DNA of 6,280 nucleotides from Holophagaceae bacterium (lineage in GTDB: Bacteria > Acidobacteriota > Holophagae > Holophagales > Holophagaceae): NCBI GenBank assembly GCA_025355915.1, contig JANXYT010000378.1, positions 1 through 6,280 of the forward strand, given 5' to 3'. Positions 1 to 6,202 of the stretch are shown piece after piece. The notes below the pieces were generated by a model. That model did not search any database and had not been told where the DNA came from. It saw only the letters and a program-made list of their open reading frames with translations. Both the position numbers and the translations under genes were made by a program. Position 1 is the stretch's first letter. Each line of letters opens with the position of its first letter.

Positions 1-54
1 GGCTTCGGGCTCTGGGCCGGGCGCTGGGCGGTGCAGCGGTGGCTGGACTCATGA
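1..54 (+). CDS. C-terminal end of an upstream gene (partial)
   Basis: Frame 1 is open from the window edge to a TGA at 52-54 and encodes the last 17 residues, GFGLWAGRWAVQRWLDS. The strand, the frame and the tight spacing to cinA make it a plausible end of a preceding operon gene. The stop overlaps an in-frame upstream ATG of the cinA frame (ATGA at 51-54), an arrangement typical of coupled genes. The piece is rich in aromatic and hydrophobic residues and could be the end of a membrane helix. A phosphatidylglycerophosphatase A gene is a common cinA neighbour and would suit the lipid genes downstream, but nothing in 17 residues proves it, so the function is left open. Confidence 0.45.
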   Translation, partial: GFGLWAGRWAVQRWLDS

Positions 55-95
55 GGTGGCTGGAGCTTTCCCCGTCCCATGGTTCCATTCCAGTC

Positions 96-1325
96 ATGCG
101 CATTGAATGCATCGCCATCGGCACGGAACTGCTCACCACGCGTCGCGTCGACACCAACTCCGTGTGGCTGGGCGAACGGCTGGCGGACCTGGGCCTGGGG
201 TTCCACCGCAAGACGGTGGTCGGGGACACCAGGGCGGATCTGGCCGTGTTGTTCCGGGAGGCCCTGGGTCGGTCGGACCTGATCCTGATCACCGGTGGCC
301 TGGGTCCCACCTTTGACGACTTCACCAAGGAGTGTTTCGCCGAGTTGCTCGGGGCGGAGCTGAAGGAAGACGCCCGGAGTCGGGAAGACATCCTGGCCTT
401 CTACGCCGCCCGGAACCGGGTGCCTCCCCAGGCGAACTTCAAGCAGGCCCTCATCCCGGCCGGCGCAGAAGCGCTGCGCAACCCGGTGGGGACCGCCCCG
501 GGCGTGTGGTGGCAGTATCCGCCGCACCATCCCGGGGTCCGGATCGTGATGCTGCCTGGGGTTCCCCGCGAGATGAAGCGCATGTGGGAGGAGCAGGTCG
601 AACCGCGCCTCCGGCTCCTGGCAGGCCGGGCGATCCATACGCTTCGAATGGTGGTGGCGGGCGTTCCCGAGAGCGCCCTGGACGAGCGCATCCGGGACGT
701 TCGCGAGCGGCATGGCCACCTTGAGTGGACCATCCTCGCCAGCCTCACCCAGGTGGAGTTGCTGATCCGGGGGGCGGACCCGGCTGACCTGGAGGCCGCC
801 AGGGCGGAGCTCGCACCGATACTCGGCGAGGATCTGGCCTCCATCGGCGACGGGAATCTGGAGCATTCGGTCTTGGACCTCCTCCAGGCCCGGGGCGAAA
901 CCCTGGCCGTGGCCGAGAGCATGACCGGCGGGCTGTTGGCCTCCCGCCTCACCGCCATTCCGGGGGCCAGCGCGGCATTCCTAGGAGGTGCCACGGTCTA
1001 CACCGTCGAAGCCAAGGCCGCGCTTTTGGGCCTGGATCCGGCTTGGCTCGCCAGGGTGGGCACGGTGTCGGAAGCCTGCGCGGTCGCGCTGGCGGAGGCC
1101 GCGCGCAAGCGCCTGGGCGCCACCTGGGCTTTGGGCATCTGCGGCAATGCCGGCCCCGGCCTGGAGGGGGCCGCCCCCGTGGGAACCGTCTTCATCGCCC
1201 TTTCCGGGCCTGCCGGGACCGAGATTCGATCGCCCAAGCTGGCCGGGGATCGTGTGGATGTGCAGGTGCGCAGCACCGCCCAGGCCCTGGATCTGCTGCG
1301 GCGGGCGATGGTCGAAGGCCGCTGA
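96..1325 (+). CDS. cinA: CinA family protein (nucleotide pyrophosphatase domain plus NMN deamidase-like domain)
   Basis: The 409-residue protein has the usual two-domain CinA length. Residues 1 to about 170 are the molybdopterin-binding-like COG1058 domain, with the opening IAIGTELL and the TGGLGPTFDD motif at 66-75; family members hydrolyse ADP-ribose and similar nucleotides. Residues from about 256 to the end are the PncC/COG1546 domain, which in relatives deamidates nicotinamide mononucleotide for NAD recycling. It shows the AES-x-TGG motif (273-279), PGAS (289-292), Y302 and K307, TVSE (323-326), AGP (352-354), PVGTV (361-365) and GDR (384-386). Three usually conserved positions differ: AESCTGG reads AESMTGG, Y-x-N-x-A-K has V304 for Asn, and the T/S-G-I-A-G-P loop reads CGNAGP. 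The ATG at 96 is chosen because it gives the family N-terminus MRIECIAIGTELL. In-frame starts at 39 (GTG) and 51 (ATG) would add 19 or 15 unrelated residues. No good ribosome binding site precedes 96, so the start is less certain than the identity. plsY begins 12 bases after the stop, in the same frame. Confidence 0.93.
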   Translation: MRIECIAIGTELLTTRRVDTNSVWLGERLADLGLGFHRKTVVGDTRADLAVLFREALGRSDLILITGGLGPTFDDFTKECFAELLGAELKEDARSREDILAFYAARNRVPPQANFKQALIPAGAEALRNPVGTAPGVWWQYPPHHPGVRIVMLPGVPREMKRMWEEQVEPRLRLLAGRAIHTLRMVVAGVPESALDERIRDVRERHGHLEWTILASLTQVELLIRGADPADLEAARAELAPILGEDLASIGDGNLEHSVLDLLQARGETLAVAESMTGGLLASRLTAIPGASAAFLGGATVYTVEAKAALLGLDPAWLARVGTVSEACAVALAEAARKRLGATWALGICGNAGPGLEGAAPVGTVFIALSGPAGTEIRSPKLAGDRVDVQVRSTAQALDLLRRAMVEGR

Positions 1326-1337
1326 TACACTGCCTTC

Positions 1338-1964
1338 ATGGCCTCGATTTCCTTGCCTTCCCTGGTCCTCTGGTGCCTTGGCGCCTTTCTGTGCGGCAGC
1401 ATCCCCTTCGGCCTTGTGCTGGTGAAGCTGGCCGGGAAGGGGGATGTCCGCGCGCACGGCAGCGGGAACATCGGTGCCACCAACGTGAGCCGCGTGGGCG
1501 GCAAGGCTCTGGGCTTCGTCACCTTGCTGCTGGATATTGCGAAGGGTTTCCTGCCGGTGTTTCTGGGCAAGCAGTTCGGCCTGGGGGAATTGGCCCTATC
1601 CCTGCTCGCTCTTTGTGCGGTGCTGGGCCATGTGTTCACGCCCTGGCTCAAGTTCCAGGGCGGCAAGGGAGTGGCCACGGCCCTGGGCGTGGCCTTGGCC
1701 TTCCGCGCCAGCATGGTGCTGCCGGCCCTGGGGGTGTTCATCGTGCTGGTGCTGGCTTTCCGGTACGTGAGTCTGGGCAGTGTGATGGCCGCGGCGGCCC
1801 TTCCCGTCACCCTCATATGGATGGGCGCCACGCCGCTGGTCATCCTTCTCTGGTTTGGCATCGTCCTCGTCGTGATCCTCAAGCACCACGAGAACATCCG
1901 TCGCCTCCTGAAAGGCACCGAATCGCCTCTCTGGGGCCTCAAGAAGGAGGACGCCCATGGCTAG
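1338..1964 (+). CDS. plsY: Glycerol-3-phosphate acyltransferase PlsY (acyl-phosphate dependent)
   Basis: PlsY is an inner-membrane enzyme that moves an acyl chain from acyl-phosphate (made by PlsX) to position 1 of sn-glycerol-3-phosphate, giving lysophosphatidic acid. The 208-residue product has the normal length and a hydrophobic multi-helix profile. Family signatures are all present: GSIPFG (20-25); the GSGNIGATNVSRVGG loop (41-55); LGHVFTPW (96-103) followed by FQGGKGVATALG (106-117), the glycine-rich phosphate-binding segment; RYVSLGSV (142-149); and KHHENIRRLLKGTE (182-195). The ATG at 1338 puts the first helix at the usual distance before GSIPFG. It has no ribosome binding site at useful spacing: the nearest purine run, GAAGG at 1314-1318, is 19 bases away. 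Translation may therefore depend on coupling to cinA or on a leaderless transcript. The 3' end overlaps gpsA by 8 bases and carries the gpsA ribosome binding site. The next gene supplies its substrate. Confidence 0.96.
   Translation: MASISLPSLVLWCLGAFLCGSIPFGLVLVKLAGKGDVRAHGSGNIGATNVSRVGGKALGFVTLLLDIAKGFLPVFLGKQFGLGELALSLLALCAVLGHVFTPWLKFQGGKGVATALGVALAFRASMVLPALGVFIVLVLAFRYVSLGSVMAAAALPVTLIWMGATPLVILLWFGIVLVVILKHHENIRRLLKGTESPLWGLKKEDAHG
1944..1950 (+). promoter_or_regulatory. Ribosome binding site of gpsA
   Basis: AAGGAGG lies inside the last codons of plsY, six bases before the gpsA ATG at 1957. It is a near-perfect anti-16S match at good spacing and fixes the gpsA start despite the 8-base overlap with plsY. 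Confidence 0.85.
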
Positions 1965-2958
1965 CCGCGCGGATATCGGCGTCTTCGGTTCCGGCGCCTG
2001 GGGCACGGCCCTGGCCATCACCTGGGCCCGGGCGGGCGCGAAGGTGGCGCTGTGGGGCAATTTCCCGGACGAAATGGCCCAGATGGCCGCCACCCGCCGC
2101 CACCTGCGGTTGAAGGATGTCGAGTTCCCCGAAGGCCTCCAGACTTCCGACAATCCGGTCGAAGCATTCGCGGCGCCCCTGTGGATCTCCGCCATGCCCA
2201 CTCAGGTGACGCCCGATGCCTGGCGCGCCCTGCTTCCCCGCGCGCCGAAGGGTCCCGAGCTGGTGATCCACGTCAGCAAGGGCATCCTGCAGAGCACCCA
2301 TCAGACCTTGTCCCAGGCGCTGACGGGCGTGCTGGACGTCCCCGTGGGCGCGCTGTCCGGGCCCTCTTTTGCGGACGAGGTGTCCCTGGGCGTGCCCACG
2401 GCCATCGTGCTGGCCCTGCCGCTCACGGTGTCCGAGGCGCGCGCGAAAGCCCTCCAGGCGCAGCTTTCCTCCGAGAAGCTGCGCATCTACCTCAGCCGGG
2501 ACGTGCTGGGCACGGAACTCTGCGGCGCGCTGAAGAATGTCCTCGCCATCGCGGCGGGCCTGGTCGATGGCCTGCAACTGGGCTACAACGCCCGCGCGGC
2601 GCTCATCACCCGGGGGCTGGCCGAAATGGCCCGGCTCGTGGAGGTGCTGGGTGGCCAGTCGTCCACGGTGATGGGCCTCGCCGGCATGGGCGACCTGCTG
2701 CTCACGGCCACGGGCCCCCAGAGCCGCAACCGCACCTTCGGCGAGCTGGTGGGGAAGGGGAACAGCGTGGACGCCGCCCGGGATGCCCTCGGCGGCCAGG
2801 TGATCGAAGGCATGTTCACCACCGAGGCGGCCCTGGCCCTGGCCAAGGCGCATGGCCTCGACCTGCCCATCGCCGCCGAGGTGCAGCGGCTCCTCAACGG
2901 CGAATCGCCCCAGGAGGCCGTGCGGCGGCTGATGACGCGGTCGCTCAAGTCGGAGTGA
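1957..2958 (+). CDS. gpsA: Glycerol-3-phosphate dehydrogenase [NAD(P)+]
   Basis: GpsA is a cytoplasmic enzyme that reduces dihydroxyacetone phosphate to sn-glycerol-3-phosphate, the backbone precursor of phospholipids. The 333-residue product matches the family length. The N-terminal Rossmann fold opens with VFGSGAWGTALA (9-20), where GpsA proteins usually read GAGSWGTALA. Further signatures are VSKGI with K108 (106-110), SGPSFADEV (134-142), the helix ELCGALKNVLAIAAG (187-201) with the probable catalytic K193, NARAALITRGLAEM (211-224) with the substrate-binding NAR segment, and GMGDLLLTATGPQSRNRTFG (243-262). The start is supported by an AAGGAGG site six bases upstream. Overlap with plsY implies one transcript and translational coupling, so supply and use of glycerol-3-phosphate are co-expressed. 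The gene ends shortly before a large inverted repeat that may mark the end of this operon. Confidence 0.97.
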   Translation: MASRADIGVFGSGAWGTALAITWARAGAKVALWGNFPDEMAQMAATRRHLRLKDVEFPEGLQTSDNPVEAFAAPLWISAMPTQVTPDAWRALLPRAPKGPELVIHVSKGILQSTHQTLSQALTGVLDVPVGALSGPSFADEVSLGVPTAIVLALPLTVSEARAKALQAQLSSEKLRIYLSRDVLGTELCGALKNVLAIAAGLVDGLQLGYNARAALITRGLAEMARLVEVLGGQSSTVMGLAGMGDLLLTATGPQSRNRTFGELVGKGNSVDAARDALGGQVIEGMFTTEAALALAKAHGLDLPIAAEVQRLLNGESPQEAVRRLMTRSLKSE

Positions 2959-2971
2959 TTCGAGAAGTCTC

Positions 2972-3100
2972 AAGACAAAGATCACCACCCAGGCACCAAG
3001 GCACCAAGAAAAACAAAGACATTGTTTTCAGTTCTTGGTGTCCTGGTGTCTTGGGGGTGAAAATTCTTGGTTCTCGTTATCTCTCGTGAGCCTTTGTCTT
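2972..3100. repeat. Nested inverted-repeat intergenic element with CACCAAG-type arms
   Basis: The 153-base gap between gpsA and the dehydrogenase gene contains a large imperfect palindrome. Arms at 2982-3010 and 3032-3060 are 29 bases each; by hand alignment 24 positions pair as Watson-Crick and 2 more as G-T wobbles. The left arm contains GGCACCAAGGCACCAAGAA and the right arm TTCTTGGTGTCCTGGTGTC. Between them AAAACA (3010-3015) and TGTTTT (3023-3028) can form a further short stem. Outside, AAGACAAAG (2972-2980) and CTTTGTCTT (3092-3100) are a perfect 9-bp inverted repeat, giving terminal-repeat-like ends. I see no target-site duplication next to these ends and no long open frame. The composition is more A/T-rich than the flanking genes. 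It could be a REP/MITE-like element; transcribed, it would fold into a long hairpin that might limit read-through or protect the gpsA mRNA end. It lacks the T-run of an ordinary intrinsic terminator. Confidence 0.8.
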
Positions 3101-3106
3101 AGGAGG
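3101..3106 (+). promoter_or_regulatory. Ribosome binding site of the dehydrogenase gene
   Basis: AGGAGG lies five bases before the ATG at 3112 and directly abuts the right end of the inverted-repeat element. It decides the start and shows that this gene can be translated independently of gpsA. Confidence 0.85.
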
Positions 3107-3111
3107 TCCCC

Positions 3112-4176
3112 ATGGCCGAAGCCTTCCATTTCCGTGTCAACCAGCACGGTCCTGCCGGCTCTCCGGTGCGTGAATCCTTCATGCCCGCTGATCCCAAGCC
3201 CGGTTGGGTGCGGCTCGAACTGAAGGCCATGGCCCTGAACCGTCTGGACCTGTGGACCACGGTGGGAATCCCGGGGTATCCGTTACCCTTGCCGGTTACG
3301 CCGGGCTGCGATGGCGCCGGTGTGCTTGAGGCCGTGGGCGCGGGCACCACCCTGCCTCCGGGTGTGGAACTCGGCGGCAGCGTGATGATCGCGCCGGGTC
3401 TCAGTTGCGGCGTGTGTCCGGCCTGCCTGCGCGGCGATGACATGCTCTGTCCGACCTACGGTGTGCTGGGCCACAGCTGCGATGGCACGGCGGCCACGCA
3501 CGTGCTGGTGCCCGCAGCGAACCTGCTGCCCATCCCCGGCAACTGGAGCTTCGAGCAGGCGGCGGCCTTCCCCCTGGTCTTTCTCACCGCCTGGGAAATG
3601 CTCGTCCATAAGGTGGCGCTGCGGCCCGGTGAGACCGTGCTGGTCTGGGGTGGCGGCAGCGGCGTGGGCAGCGCGGCCATCCAGCTGGTGAAGGCCCTCG
3701 GCGGCTTCGCCATCGCCGTGGTGGGCAGCGAGGCCAAGGCCATGCGGTGCTGGGAACTGGGCGCCGAGCATGTGATCGTCCGGGGCGACCTCAAGGCGTT
3801 GGCCGCCAAGGTGCGTGACCTGACGGGCAAGCGTGGCGTGGATGTGGTGTTCGAGCACACGGGCGCCGCCACCTGGGGCACCAGCCTTGCGGTCTGCGCC
3901 CGGGGCGGCCGCATCGTCACCTGCGGCGCCACCACGGGCCGGGAAACGGCGTTTGATCTGCGCGCCCTCTTCGCCAAGCAGATTCAGATCCGCGGCTCCT
4001 ACATGGGCCGCCGCGAACACCTCTGGACCCAGCTTTCGCTGCTGCAGCGGAATCCCACCAACCCGCCCTTCCGGCCGGTCATCGACCGCACCTTCGACTT
4101 GGCGGAGTACCCCGAAGCGCAGCGCCACTTGGAGGCCGGAAACGGCTTCGGCAAAGTGGTCTGCCGGGTGTCCTGA
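3112..4176 (+). CDS. Zinc-type alcohol dehydrogenase/quinone reductase-like protein (MDR superfamily)
   Basis: The 354-residue product is a medium-chain dehydrogenase/reductase: a GroES-like N-terminal domain and a Rossmann NAD(P)-binding domain with WGGGSGVGSAAI at 179-190. The structural zinc site is intact as C99-x2-C102-x2-C105-x7-C113. The catalytic zinc site is not canonical. The position of the first ligand (the Cys of CRTD-type motifs) is N43 in NRLD, and the GHE motif reads GCD with C66. Asn at the first position is, from memory, usual in a COG0604-like subgroup with NHLDLW and G-x-DGAG motifs, so this is probably a reductase of that subgroup and not a classical alcohol dehydrogenase. 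Other subgroup-like segments are NLLPIP (137-142), PLVFLTAWEML (154-164), FEHTGAATW (247-255) and the end FGKVVC. The substrate cannot be named from sequence. It follows the repeat element with its own strong ribosome binding site and is coupled to the CorA gene by a TGATG overlap; I know of no functional link between the two. Confidence 0.9.
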   Translation: MAEAFHFRVNQHGPAGSPVRESFMPADPKPGWVRLELKAMALNRLDLWTTVGIPGYPLPLPVTPGCDGAGVLEAVGAGTTLPPGVELGGSVMIAPGLSCGVCPACLRGDDMLCPTYGVLGHSCDGTAATHVLVPAANLLPIPGNWSFEQAAAFPLVFLTAWEMLVHKVALRPGETVLVWGGGSGVGSAAIQLVKALGGFAIAVVGSEAKAMRCWELGAEHVIVRGDLKALAAKVRDLTGKRGVDVVFEHTGAATWGTSLAVCARGGRIVTCGATTGRETAFDLRALFAKQIQIRGSYMGRREHLWTQLSLLQRNPTNPPFRPVIDRTFDLAEYPEAQRHLEAGNGFGKVVCRVS

Positions 4177-5078
4177 TGCTGCGCACCCTTCCGCTGCCTG
4201 AAGGTTCCGCCTTCGTCTGGGTCGACCTGGTGGATCCAACGGCGACCGAAATGGAGGAAGTGGGTTCCCGCTACGGCCTCCTCCCGGCGGTGCTGCGGGA
4301 CTTCCTCAATCAGCCGCACCTGCCCAAATTCGAGCGGCTGCCGGGCCAGCAGTTGCTGATCCTCCGGGCCTACGACGAGGTGGCCAAGCGCGGTGACACC
4401 ATCCAGGCCATGACCCGGCGCCTGGTCGTGCTGTTGATGGAGGGCGCCCTCATCACGGTCCATCGCCGGGAGCAGCCCTTCTTTGTGGCGGTCGCGGCCC
4501 AGGTGGCCGTGGGCCCCGCCCTCCGCCCGGAACAGCTGGCCCTGGCCCTCTGCGCGGGTGCGGTGAAATCCTTTGACGAACCACTGAAGGAGAGCGAGGA
4601 GAAGCTGGATCACATCGAGGCGGCCCTCTTCAGCCGGAAAGTTCCGCATCTGGGCATCAAGCAGGTCTATGGGCTCAAGCGCCGCTGCGCCGTCATCATG
4701 CGAACCCTGGGGCGGACCGTGGCGGCCCTGGGCCCCATGAAGGCGCAGGCCCGGGACGACCAGGGTCTGCTGGCGGACGTGGTGGAGGAGGCGGACCGCC
4801 TCCATACCTGGGCTGACGAGCTATTGGAAAATGCCACCCACCTGATGCACCTGGAGATCAACCTGGCCAGCCAACGCACGAACGAAGTCATGCGCGTGCT
4901 CACCATCTTCAGCGCCTTCTTCCTGCCGCTCACCTTCATCGCCGGGGTCTACGGCATGAACTTCCGGCGGATGCCTGAACTGGAGCACCGCTTCGGGTAT
5001 CCGCTGGTGATCGCCGCCATGGTCCTCACGGCCCTGGCCATCTGGGCCTGGTTCCGGCGAAAGGGCTGGTTGAAGTAG
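4176..5078 (+). CDS. corA: CorA family magnesium/divalent cation transporter
   Basis: CorA proteins form pentameric inner-membrane channels for Mg2+ and, in some members, Co2+ or Ni2+. The 300-residue product has the family plan. The N-terminal cytoplasmic domain opens with FVWVDLVDPTATEMEEV (13-29). A long helical stalk spans about 130-240, with charged segments such as ESEEKLDHIEAALF. Two membrane helices lie at the C-terminus, about 240-259 and 275-293. The selectivity signature G260-M261-N262 sits in VYGMNF directly after the first helix, followed by the usual MPEL (266-269) in the periplasmic loop. The tail FRRKGWLK is positively charged, as expected on the cytoplasmic side. GMN favours a CorA-type Mg2+ channel over ZntB-like zinc exporters, but the ion is inferred. 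The ATG shares its A with the TGA of the preceding gene and has no strong ribosome binding site, so translation is probably by reinitiation. Confidence 0.93.
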   Translation: MLRTLPLPEGSAFVWVDLVDPTATEMEEVGSRYGLLPAVLRDFLNQPHLPKFERLPGQQLLILRAYDEVAKRGDTIQAMTRRLVVLLMEGALITVHRREQPFFVAVAAQVAVGPALRPEQLALALCAGAVKSFDEPLKESEEKLDHIEAALFSRKVPHLGIKQVYGLKRRCAVIMRTLGRTVAALGPMKAQARDDQGLLADVVEEADRLHTWADELLENATHLMHLEINLASQRTNEVMRVLTIFSAFFLPLTFIAGVYGMNFRRMPELEHRFGYPLVIAAMVLTALAIWAWFRRKGWLK

Positions 5079-5108
5079 GCGGGTGCTGCGCACGCGATTC
5101 CAAGCGGC

Positions 5109-5114
5109 TAGACT
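5109..5114 (+). promoter_or_regulatory. Possible -10 element upstream of the decarboxylase gene
   Basis: TAGACT sits in the 60-base gap after corA, 30 bases before the GTG start, where a promoter serving the last gene would be expected. It matches TATAAT at four of six positions. No convincing -35 hexamer lies 16-18 bases upstream, so the call is weak; the gene may simply be read from the corA transcript. Confidence 0.25.
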
Positions 5115-5127
5115 GAAACGTTTGCGC

Positions 5128-5133
5128 AAGGAG
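5128..5133 (+). promoter_or_regulatory. Ribosome binding site of the ArnA-like decarboxylase gene
   Basis: AAGGAG lies five bases before the GTG at 5139. It supports the GTG start, which is also required to give the family N-terminus MKVLILGVNGFIG. Confidence 0.8.
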
Positions 5134-5138
5134 CTCTC

Positions 5139-6191
5139 GTGAAAGTCCTCATTCTCGGTGTCAATGGATTCATCGGATCCCACCTGATCGACCGCATCAT
5201 GGCGGACACGGATTGGGAGGTCTATGGCATGGACCTCGGCGCCCACAAGGTAGCCGAGCATCTGGCCAACCCGCGCTTCCATTTCGTCGAGGGCGACGTG
5301 ACCATTTCCAAGGAGTGGATCGAATACCACATCAAGAAGTGCGACGTGGTACTGCCCCTGGTCGCCATTGCCACCCCCAAGGTCTATGTCACCGACCCCC
5401 TGCGGGTCTTCGAGCTGGATTTCGAGGAGAACCTCCGGGTGGTCCGCCACAGCGTGAAGTACAAGCGGCGCGTGGTCTTCCCCAGCACCTCGGAAGTCTA
5501 TGGCATGTGCCCCGATGAGGAATTCGACGAGTACGAGTCCCCGCTGGTGACCGGCCCCATCCCCATGAACCGTTGGATCTACAGCACCAGCAAGCAGCTG
5601 CTCGACCGCGTGATCTGGGCCTACGGGTTTCAGCAGGGCCTGAGGTTCACCCTCTTCCGCCCCTTCAACTGGATGGGCCCCAAACTCGACAGCCTGAACA
5701 CCGCCAAGGAGGGCAGCAGTCGCTTGGTGACCCAGTTCAGCTGGAACCTGTTCAACGGCGAGCCCTTGAATCTGGTGGACGGCGGCCATGCCCGCCGCTG
5801 CTTCTGTGACGTGAGCGACGCCATGGACGGCCTCATGTCCATCCTGCGCAACGAAGGCGGCAAGGCCGACGGGGGGATTTTCAACATCGGGAACCCCGTC
5901 AACGACTTCAGCGTCCGCGAGATCGCCGAGATGATGATCGCCATCTGGAAGGACCATCCCTTCCGCATCGAGCGCGGCATCCCCGAGGGTCGCACGGTGG
6001 AAACCGGAAGCGGCGAGTTCTACGGCAAGGGCTACCAGGATGTGGCCCATCGCACCCCCAGCATCAAGCGCATGCAGAACACCTTCGGCTTCCAGCCCAC
6101 GGTTTCCATGACGGATTCATTGAAGAAGGCCATGGACTTCTTCGTCGAGGAGCACAAGTCGTTGGAGAAGGTGGTGGAGACGGAGGGGTAG
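5139..6191 (+). CDS. ArnA C-terminal-domain-like UDP-glucuronate decarboxylase (UDP-4-keto-pentose/UDP-xylose synthase type)
   Basis: The 350-residue protein is a short-chain dehydrogenase/reductase of the nucleotide-sugar epimerase group that resembles, end to end, the C-terminal domain of E. coli ArnA. That domain oxidises UDP-glucuronate at C4 with NAD+ and decarboxylates it to UDP-4-keto-pentose. Signatures are the NAD-binding GVNGFIGSHL (7-16), WIEYHIKKCDVVLPLVAIAT (60-79), FELDFEENLR (91-100), PSTSEVYGM (115-123) with S118/E119, and Y148-x3-K152. Also present are RPFNWMGP (174-181) and GKGYQDVAHR (296-305). S118, E119, Y148, K152 and R305 line up with ArnA S433, E434, Y463, K467 and R619, so both oxidation and decarboxylation residues are present. 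The formyltransferase domain of ArnA is absent. Stand-alone relatives such as the Ralstonia enzyme make UDP-4-keto-pentose and also UDP-xylose; which product forms here cannot be told. No other arn gene is in view. GTG start with a good ribosome binding site. Confidence 0.9.
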   Translation: MKVLILGVNGFIGSHLIDRIMADTDWEVYGMDLGAHKVAEHLANPRFHFVEGDVTISKEWIEYHIKKCDVVLPLVAIATPKVYVTDPLRVFELDFEENLRVVRHSVKYKRRVVFPSTSEVYGMCPDEEFDEYESPLVTGPIPMNRWIYSTSKQLLDRVIWAYGFQQGLRFTLFRPFNWMGPKLDSLNTAKEGSSRLVTQFSWNLFNGEPLNLVDGGHARRCFCDVSDAMDGLMSILRNEGGKADGGIFNIGNPVNDFSVREIAEMMIAIWKDHPFRIERGIPEGRTVETGSGEFYGKGYQDVAHRTPSIKRMQNTFGFQPTVSMTDSLKKAMDFFVEEHKSLEKVVETEG

Positions 6192-6202
6192 GTTCCCTCT
6201 GG

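Noticed and set aside
1323..1340. Possible CinA-PlsY fusion by read-through of the cinA TGA
   Set aside because: plsY is in the same frame and only four sense codons separate the TGA from its ATG, but a cytoplasmic enzyme fused to a multi-helix membrane protein has no known precedent to me, and no read-through or selenocysteine signal is visible.
1939..2988. 349-codon open frame on the minus strand opposite gpsA
   Set aside because: It lies wholly over the clear gpsA gene. Its translation is rich in His, Gln, Gly and Arg, as expected from the reverse of a GC-rich gene, and shows no recognisable family.
3061..3090. Promoter for the dehydrogenase gene in the TTCTTGGTTCTCGTTATCT stretch
   Set aside because: TTATCT and nearby hexamers match a -10 poorly and no spaced -35 is convincing; the region belongs to the repeat element.
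3283..4239. 318-codon open frame on the minus strand opposite the dehydrogenase gene
   Set aside because: Low-complexity Gly/His/Arg/Ala-rich translation over a conserved gene; no start signal or family features.
4821..6050. 409-codon open frame on the minus strand opposite corA and the decarboxylase gene
   Set aside because: It spans two well-supported plus-strand genes and the gap between them, and has no recognisable domain. It is a by-product of low stop-codon frequency in GC-rich DNA.
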